Shown here in pieces: positions 59,574 to 64,000 of a stretch of 64,000 nt of DNA. The DNA comes from an uncultured Muribaculaceae bacterium (GTDB taxonomy: Bacteria > Bacteroidota > Bacteroidia > Bacteroidales > Muribaculaceae): positions 62,001 to 126,000 of the forward strand of contig CAKUQQ010000004.1 of the NCBI GenBank assembly GCA_934675575.1, written 5' to 3'. Position 1 is the stretch's first letter. Every line of letters starts with the position of its first letter. The position numbers were made by a program, and so were the translations under genes. The notes beneath the pieces are model-generated. The model ran no database searches. It was not told where the DNA came from and was given only the letters and a program-made list of their open reading frames with translations.

Positions 59574-61451
59574 ATGAACAAGAAACTACTGCGAATCGTT
59601 TTGTCGGCCATACTGCTGGCGGTGGCTTGGGCTATATGCCGTCAGGCCGACCTTGCCTTGTGGCAACAATTGCTGCTCTATGCCGTGCCTTACCTCGTGG
59701 CTGGCTACGATGTGCTTGGTGAAGCCGTGGAAGGCGTGCTTGACCGCGACCCTTTCGACGAGGATTTCCTCATGGCAATCGCCACTCTCGGCGCACTTTT
59801 CATCGGCTTTCTTCCAGGAGCTGAAAGCCAGTTCCCCGAAGCCGTGTTTGTAATGCTGTTTTTCCAGGTAGGCGAACTTTTTGAGGACTACGCCGAGGAC
59901 AAGAGCCGCAAATCAATTTCTCAAATGATGGATTTACGACCCGATTTTGCCAACGTGGAGCGCAACGGCGCATTGGTCAAAGTGTCGCCAGAGTCGGTCA
60001 AGCCCGGTGAAATCATAGTTGTAAAGCCTGGCGAGAAACTGCCTGTTGACGGTGTGATTGCAGAAGGCGCGTCAAGTCTCAACACCGTGGCACTGACCGG
60101 CGAGAGTGTGCCGCGCGACGTGGCCGAGGGCGACAACGTAATCAGTGGCTGCATCAACATTTCTGGTGTGCTGCGCATAAAAGCCACAAAGAGTTTTGGC
60201 GAGTCAACAGCCGCAAAAATCATCGACCTTGTGGAGAACGCCAGCGGCAACAAGTCGCATAGCGAAACGTTCATCACGCGTTTTGCCCATGTTTACACAC
60301 CAATCGTGGTGTTTGCCGCCATTGCGCTTGCATTCATTCCACCCATGTTTGCCGCCAGCTACGTGGAGGCCTTGCCGGTGTGGCTCTACCGTGCTCTCAC
60401 ATTCCTTGTGGTGAGCTGCCCGTGCGCCCTTGTCATTTCCATTCCACTCACATTTTTTGCCGGAATTGGCGGAGCCTCGCGCTGTGGCATTCTCATCAAG
60501 GGCGGCAACTATATGGACACTCTTGCCAAAATCAAAACAGTGGTATTCGACAAAACAGGCACACTCACACGCGGCGTGTTTGCCGTGAACGCCGTACACC
60601 CCGATATGCTCGACGAGAAAGCTCTGCTTCACCTTGCCGCCCATGTGGAGCGCTACTCCACCCACCCCATTGCAGCCGCCCTGCGGCAAGCCTATCCGGC
60701 CGACAATGACGGCTGCACAGTGACCGACGTGAAAGAAATTGCCGGACAAGGCGTGTGCGCTTGCATCAATGGTAAGACGGTGTGTGTGGGCAACGAAATC
60801 ATGATGAACTCCGTGGGCGCAAAAATGCACACTTGTCCCAAGTGTGCCAATGTTGTGGGCACTATAATCCATGTGGCCATCGACGGCAAATATGCCGGCC
60901 ACATCGTCATATCCGACGAGGTGAAGCCCGACTCCGCACAAGCCATTGCTCAACTCAAAAAACTCGGTGTGGCAAAGACTGTCATGCTCACTGGCGACAA
61001 GCAAGAAGTGGCTGCATTTGTAGCAAAGGAACTGAATCTTGACGAATTTCATGCTCAACTGCTGCCAGCCGACAAGGTGGCACGCGTTGAGCAACTGCTG
61101 AAAACCGCAAACGGAAACCTTGCCTTTGTGGGCGACGGCATCAACGATGCCCCTGTGCTTGCCCGCGTCGATGTGGGCATAGCCATGGGAGCCCTTGGCA
61201 GCGATGCCGCCATAGAAGCTGCCGACGTGGTGCTCATGGACGACAAGCCGTCGAAAATAGCCAAAGCCATAACCACGGCGCGCCACACAATAGCCATAGC
61301 ACGCCAAAACGCCTGGTTCGCCATAACCATCAAGGTGGCTGTGCTGCTACTTGCCGGATTAGGTTTGGCAAGCATGGCGTGGGCCGTCTTTGCCGATGTG
61401 GGTGTCATGGTGCTTGCCGTGCTCAACGCCATGCGTGCACTCAAGGCTTAA
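59574..61451 (+). CDS. Heavy-metal P1B-type ATPase, Zn/Cd type
   Basis: A 625-residue protein. Eight membrane segments; the CPC ion motif lies in VVSCPCALVISIPL. The phosphorylation site is VFDKTGTLTRG, the HP motif STHPIAAAL and the hinge VGDGINDAPVLA. The Lys in TM7 (AITIKVAVLLL) and Asp in TM8 (AVFADVGV) fit the P1B-2 group (Zn2+, Cd2+, Pb2+ export). There is no N-terminal HMA domain. The nucleotide domain carries an extra Cys pair, KMHTCPKCANVVGT, that I do not know as standard. No metal-responsive regulator gene is adjacent. Confidence 0.92.
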   Translation: MNKKLLRIVLSAILLAVAWAICRQADLALWQQLLLYAVPYLVAGYDVLGEAVEGVLDRDPFDEDFLMAIATLGALFIGFLPGAESQFPEAVFVMLFFQVGELFEDYAEDKSRKSISQMMDLRPDFANVERNGALVKVSPESVKPGEIIVVKPGEKLPVDGVIAEGASSLNTVALTGESVPRDVAEGDNVISGCINISGVLRIKATKSFGESTAAKIIDLVENASGNKSHSETFITRFAHVYTPIVVFAAIALAFIPPMFAASYVEALPVWLYRALTFLVVSCPCALVISIPLTFFAGIGGASRCGILIKGGNYMDTLAKIKTVVFDKTGTLTRGVFAVNAVHPDMLDEKALLHLAAHVERYSTHPIAAALRQAYPADNDGCTVTDVKEIAGQGVCACINGKTVCVGNEIMMNSVGAKMHTCPKCANVVGTIIHVAIDGKYAGHIVISDEVKPDSAQAIAQLKKLGVAKTVMLTGDKQEVAAFVAKELNLDEFHAQLLPADKVARVEQLLKTANGNLAFVGDGINDAPVLARVDVGIAMGALGSDAAIEAADVVLMDDKPSKIAKAITTARHTIAIARQNAWFAITIKVAVLLLAGLGLASMAWAVFADVGVMVLAVLNAMRALKA

Positions 61452-61480
61452 GCGCACTGTCGAGTAAAGCAAAAAAAGTA

Positions 61481-61517
61481 GCCGCTTGCCACGAAACGTG
61501 CAAGCAGCCGCTTTTTC
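61481..61517 (+). terminator. Terminator after the P1B-ATPase gene
   Basis: An imperfect hairpin (CACG/CGTG top, GCTTG/CAAGC middle with one bulged C) at 61481-61508, followed by a T-run. Confidence 0.7.
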
Positions 61518-61563
61518 TTTAAGCATGGCCATGCGTTATCGCTCAAATGGCGTAAATTTTGAT

Positions 61564-61571
61564 TAATTTTG
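61564..61571 (+). promoter_or_regulatory. -7 promoter box of the Cof-type HAD gene
   Basis: TAATTTTG, 44 bp before the ATG at 61616; it excludes the upstream in-frame start at 61559. Confidence 0.5.
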
Positions 61572-61615
61572 TGGTGTGCAATGATGCACTCCTGCATAAT
61601 TGTTTTTTTGAAATT

Positions 61616-62398
61616 ATGACTACAAAAGCTCTTTTTTTCGACATCGACGGGACGCTCATCAGCTTCAACACCCACCGCATTCCGCAGTCCACGGTCAGTG
61701 CCCTCACAGCTGCAAAGGCCAACGGCGCCAAAGTGTTCATATCCACAGGCCGACCCATGCCGTTTATCTTCCACCTCAACGAGATTGAGCACTTGATTGA
61801 CGGCTACATCACCACCAATGGCGGCTATTGCTTCATTGGCAACGAGACGGTGTATTGCCACCCCATAGCCAAGCCCGATGCCAAGGTGCTGATTGACTAC
61901 TGCCTACACGTTGACTGCTCGGCATTTGTTGTTGGCAAGGAAACTATTGCACTTGTCAATCACAAGCAAGTGGTAGATGACGTGTTTGGCAGCATTCTCG
62001 ATGTTGACGACTTTAATTGCGACACGCTCGACCATGTGATGCAGCAAGACATATTGCAAATCACCGCATTCTTGTCGCAAGAGCAGGAAAATGCCATAAT
62101 GCCCACCGTGCCGGGGTGCATAGGTGGACGCTGGTCGCCGGCTTTTGTCGATATAAACAATGCGCTTGCCGACAAAGGCAAGGGCATGCTGGCAATGGCT
62201 GCCCATTGCGGCATTAGCGTGGCCGACACCATAGCCTTTGGCGATGGTGGCAACGACATTCCCATTCTCAAGCAAGCAGGCACCGGTGTGGCCATGGGCA
62301 ACGCCTCGTGCACGGTGAAGGCTGCGGCCGATTATGTGACAACAAGCGTTGACGACGATGGCGTGGCCAATGCCCTCAAACACTTTGGCGTGATTTGA
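61616..62398 (+). CDS. Cof-type HAD-superfamily phosphatase
   Basis: A 260-residue protein with a full HAD motif set: ALFFDIDGTLIS (motif I with DxD), VFISTGRPMPF (motif II), Lys in ALADKGKGMLAMA (motif III) and IAFGDGGNDIPILKQAG (motif IV). The type IIB cap lies between residues ~85 and 185. These enzymes dephosphorylate sugar phosphates, flavin or PLP precursors with broad range; no specific substrate is suggested. Unlike the HAD protein at 51678 its motif I is intact. Confidence 0.93.
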   Translation: MTTKALFFDIDGTLISFNTHRIPQSTVSALTAAKANGAKVFISTGRPMPFIFHLNEIEHLIDGYITTNGGYCFIGNETVYCHPIAKPDAKVLIDYCLHVDCSAFVVGKETIALVNHKQVVDDVFGSILDVDDFNCDTLDHVMQQDILQITAFLSQEQENAIMPTVPGCIGGRWSPAFVDINNALADKGKGMLAMAAHCGISVADTIAFGDGGNDIPILKQAGTGVAMGNASCTVKAAADYVTTSVDDDGVANALKHFGVI

Positions 62399-62414
62399 CG
62401 CCACACCCTTTTAA

Positions 62415-62446
62415 TTGGCATTGTGCCACAAAAATTCTATCTTTGC
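62415..62446 (+). promoter_or_regulatory. Promoter of cmk-ispH
   Basis: TTG at 62415-62417 and TATCTTTGC at 62438-62446 with 20 bp between, 24 bp before the cmk ATG. Confidence 0.7.
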
Positions 62447-62470
62447 AACAGCAAAAGCAAATTCCAAATT

Positions 62471-63172
62471 ATGAGTAAAAAACTTATCACAATAGCCATC
62501 GACGGCCACTCTTCGTCGGGCAAAAGCACAATGGCAAAAACATTGGCAAGTAAAATCGGTTATGCCTATATCGACACCGGCGCTATGTATCGTGCCGTGA
62601 CACTCTATTGCCTTGACAATGGCCTGTTTCGTGCCGACGGCACTGTTGACGAGGCTCAACTGCAGGCGTGCATGCCCAACATCAAGATTTCGTTCACCGT
62701 CAATGCCGATGGCAAGTCAGAGACCTGCCTCAACGGCAAAAATGTGGAAACCGAAATTCGCGGCATGCGCGTGTCGTCGAAAGTGAGCACCATTGCCGCC
62801 ATAGGCTTCGTGCGCCGCGAGATGGTGCGTCAGCAGCAAGCCATGGGCAAGGACAAGGGCATTGTGATGGACGGCCGCGACATAGGCACGGTGGTGTTTC
62901 CCGACGCCGAAATGAAGGTTTATGTCAATGCATCGCCCGAAACTCGTGCCCAGCGCCGCTTCGACGAGCTTCAGGCCAAAGGCGACACGTCAGTGACCTA
63001 CGACGATGTGCTCGCCAACGTGAAGAGCCGCGACTACATCGACTCTCACCGCGCTGAGAGCCCTCTGCGCAAAGCCGACGATGCCATAGAGCTTGACAAC
63101 TCGCACATGACAATAGAAGAGCAGAACAAGTGGTTGCTCGACCTCTACGAGAAGACCGCCAATCAACAATAA
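62471..63172 (+). CDS. cmk: Cytidylate kinase
   Basis: A 233-residue protein, starting at [20 protein letters not shown] (62471); the frame extends to 62423 but the promoter ends at 62446. It phosphorylates CMP and dCMP with ATP. The P-loop GHSSSGKST (residues 12-20), [15 protein letters not shown], the CMP-binding [11 protein letters not shown] and [23 protein letters not shown] are conserved. ispH follows after 24 bp, a usual pair in Bacteroidales. Confidence 0.97.
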   Translation: MSKKLITIAIDGHSSSGKSTMAKTLASKIGYAYIDTGAMYRAVTLYCLDNGLFRADGTVDEAQLQACMPNIKISFTVNADGKSETCLNGKNVETEIRGMRVSSKVSTIAAIGFVRREMVRQQQAMGKDKGIVMDGRDIGTVVFPDAEMKVYVNASPETRAQRRFDELQAKGDTSVTYDDVLANVKSRDYIDSHRAESPLRKADDAIELDNSHMTIEEQNKWLLDLYEKTANQQ

Positions 63173-63196
63173 GAATAGCTTTTCCACACACGCATT

Positions 63197-64000
63197 ATGG
63201 CTATAATCGAAATCGACAAGGGCTCCGGGTTTTGCTTCGGAGTGACGACGGCTATTCGCAAGGCCGAAGAGGAGCTTGACGCGTCGGGACATCTGTATTG
63301 CCTTGGCGACATTGTGCACAACTCCAACGAAGTGGAACGCCTCAAGAAAAAAGGACTTGAAACCATCACTCACGAGCAGTTACGCCAACTCCACGGCGTG
63401 AAAGTGCTGCTTCGTGCCCATGGCGAGCCTCCCGAAACCTACGAGATAGCCAAGCGCAACGACATAGAAATCATAGATGCCACTTGTCCTGTGGTGCTCC
63501 AGTTGCAGCGCCGCATTCACAAGTCGTTTCACACGCCCGATGTGGCCGACCCGCAAATAGTGATTTACGGCAAGCGTGGCCATGCCGAGGTCAACGGCCT
63601 TGTGGGGCAGACCGGCGGCAAGGCTCTCGTGATAGAAAGCATAGCCGAGATTGACAAGATTGATTACAGCCGCAACATCTACTTGTATTCACAAACCACA
63701 AAGTCACTCCAGGAATTCAAGAAGATAACCGAGCAAATAGGAAAACGCATTGAGCCAGGCCGCGAGTTCCGCAGCTTCGACACTATATGCCGCTCCGTGG
63801 CCAACCGCATTCCGCAAATCCGACAGTTTGCCAGCCAGCATGAGCTGATACTCTTTGTGTGCGGCAGCAAGTCGAGCAATGGGCGCATACTCTTTGCCGA
63901 GTGTCGCGATGCCAATCCCGACTCCCACCTCATAAGCAACGAAACCGGCATCGACAGCCAGTGGCTCACAGGCAAAGAGCGCATAGGCATTTGTGGGGCA
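63197..64000 (+). CDS. ispH: 4-Hydroxy-3-methylbut-2-enyl diphosphate reductase, 3' end missing
   Basis: 268 codons are open from ATG 63197 to the window edge. IspH performs the last MEP-pathway step, reducing HMBPP to IPP and DMAPP with a [4Fe-4S] cluster. The three cluster Cys residues are Cys13 (GFCFGV), Cys97 (DATCPV) and Cys198 (DTICRS), matching E. coli 12, 96 and 197. HNSNEV, RAHGEPP, GKRGHAEVNGL and SQTTKSLQEF are also present. Only about the last 20 residues should lie outside the window. Co-transcribed with cmk. Confidence 0.96.
   Translation, partial: MAIIEIDKGSGFCFGVTTAIRKAEEELDASGHLYCLGDIVHNSNEVERLKKKGLETITHEQLRQLHGVKVLLRAHGEPPETYEIAKRNDIEIIDATCPVVLQLQRRIHKSFHTPDVADPQIVIYGKRGHAEVNGLVGQTGGKALVIESIAEIDKIDYSRNIYLYSQTTKSLQEFKKITEQIGKRIEPGREFRSFDTICRSVANRIPQIRQFASQHELILFVCGSKSSNGRILFAECRDANPDSHLISNETGIDSQWLTGKERIGICGA

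Overview
This 64 kb window comes from a Bacteroidota chromosome, order Bacteroidales. Reasons: many genes are preceded by the Bacteroidetes-type -7 box (TAnnTTTG) with a TTTG or TTG element 19-21 bp upstream; type IX secretion (T9SS) genes (PorU-like, PorV) occur together with BspA-like leucine-rich-repeat proteins; lipoproteins are numerous; and the housekeeping gene families are typical of the order (Rex, DUF3256, GHL10, glpABC, Nif3 plus zinc ribbon, cmk-ispH). The roughly 50% GC and gene style fit Muribaculaceae or a relative, but family level is a guess. No rRNA, CRISPR array, insertion sequence, integrase or prophage was seen.

Layout. 1-7 kb: two C25-peptidase PorU-like genes flank rex and a small FAH-family protein, followed by an orphan antitoxin with a toxin remnant. 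7-20 kb: rplU-rpmA, a secreted BspA-like protein, trmB, mrp, an M48 lipoprotein, an alpha/beta hydrolase, porV-ispF, a DEAD-box helicase, a DUF3256 protein and xseAB. 20-27 kb (minus strand): a Bax-inhibitor-type membrane protein, argS, an AddA-like helicase-nuclease, a SUI1/YciH protein and a holin-like membrane protein. 27-31.5 kb: YitT, a lipoprotein, a 600 bp block of nested inverted repeats and an AT-rich islet with two unknown secreted proteins, one frameshifted. 31.5-37 kb (mostly minus strand): a short ferredoxin, thymidine kinase, zinc-ribbon protein, Nif3 and aspS; then tRNA-Pro and a candidate antisense-oriented small RNA. 37-42.6 kb: glpABC and a divergent GlpR-type regulator. 42.8-51.5 kb: rlmN, myo-inositol-phosphate synthase, GHL10, an acyltransferase, two LRR proteins, a DMT transporter and rpiB. 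51.7-58.2 kb (minus strand): a four-gene cluster (HAD, CDP-alcohol phosphatidyltransferase, ATP-grasp, nucleotidyltransferase) behind pdxA, then folB and a beta-helix lipoprotein. 58.3-64 kb: lpxB, a Zn/Cd-type P1B ATPase, a Cof-type HAD, cmk and partial ispH.

How the parts fit. PorU and PorV form the T9SS attachment complex, and two BspA-like proteins in the window carry C-terminal domains that look like T9SS sorting signals. The inositol-phosphate synthase (44 kb) together with the nucleotidyltransferase/ATP-grasp/CDP-alcohol transferase/HAD operon (52-55 kb) is the best candidate for an under-described system: synthesis of an inositol-type or other CDP-alcohol-derived lipid with an additional ATP-grasp ligation step.
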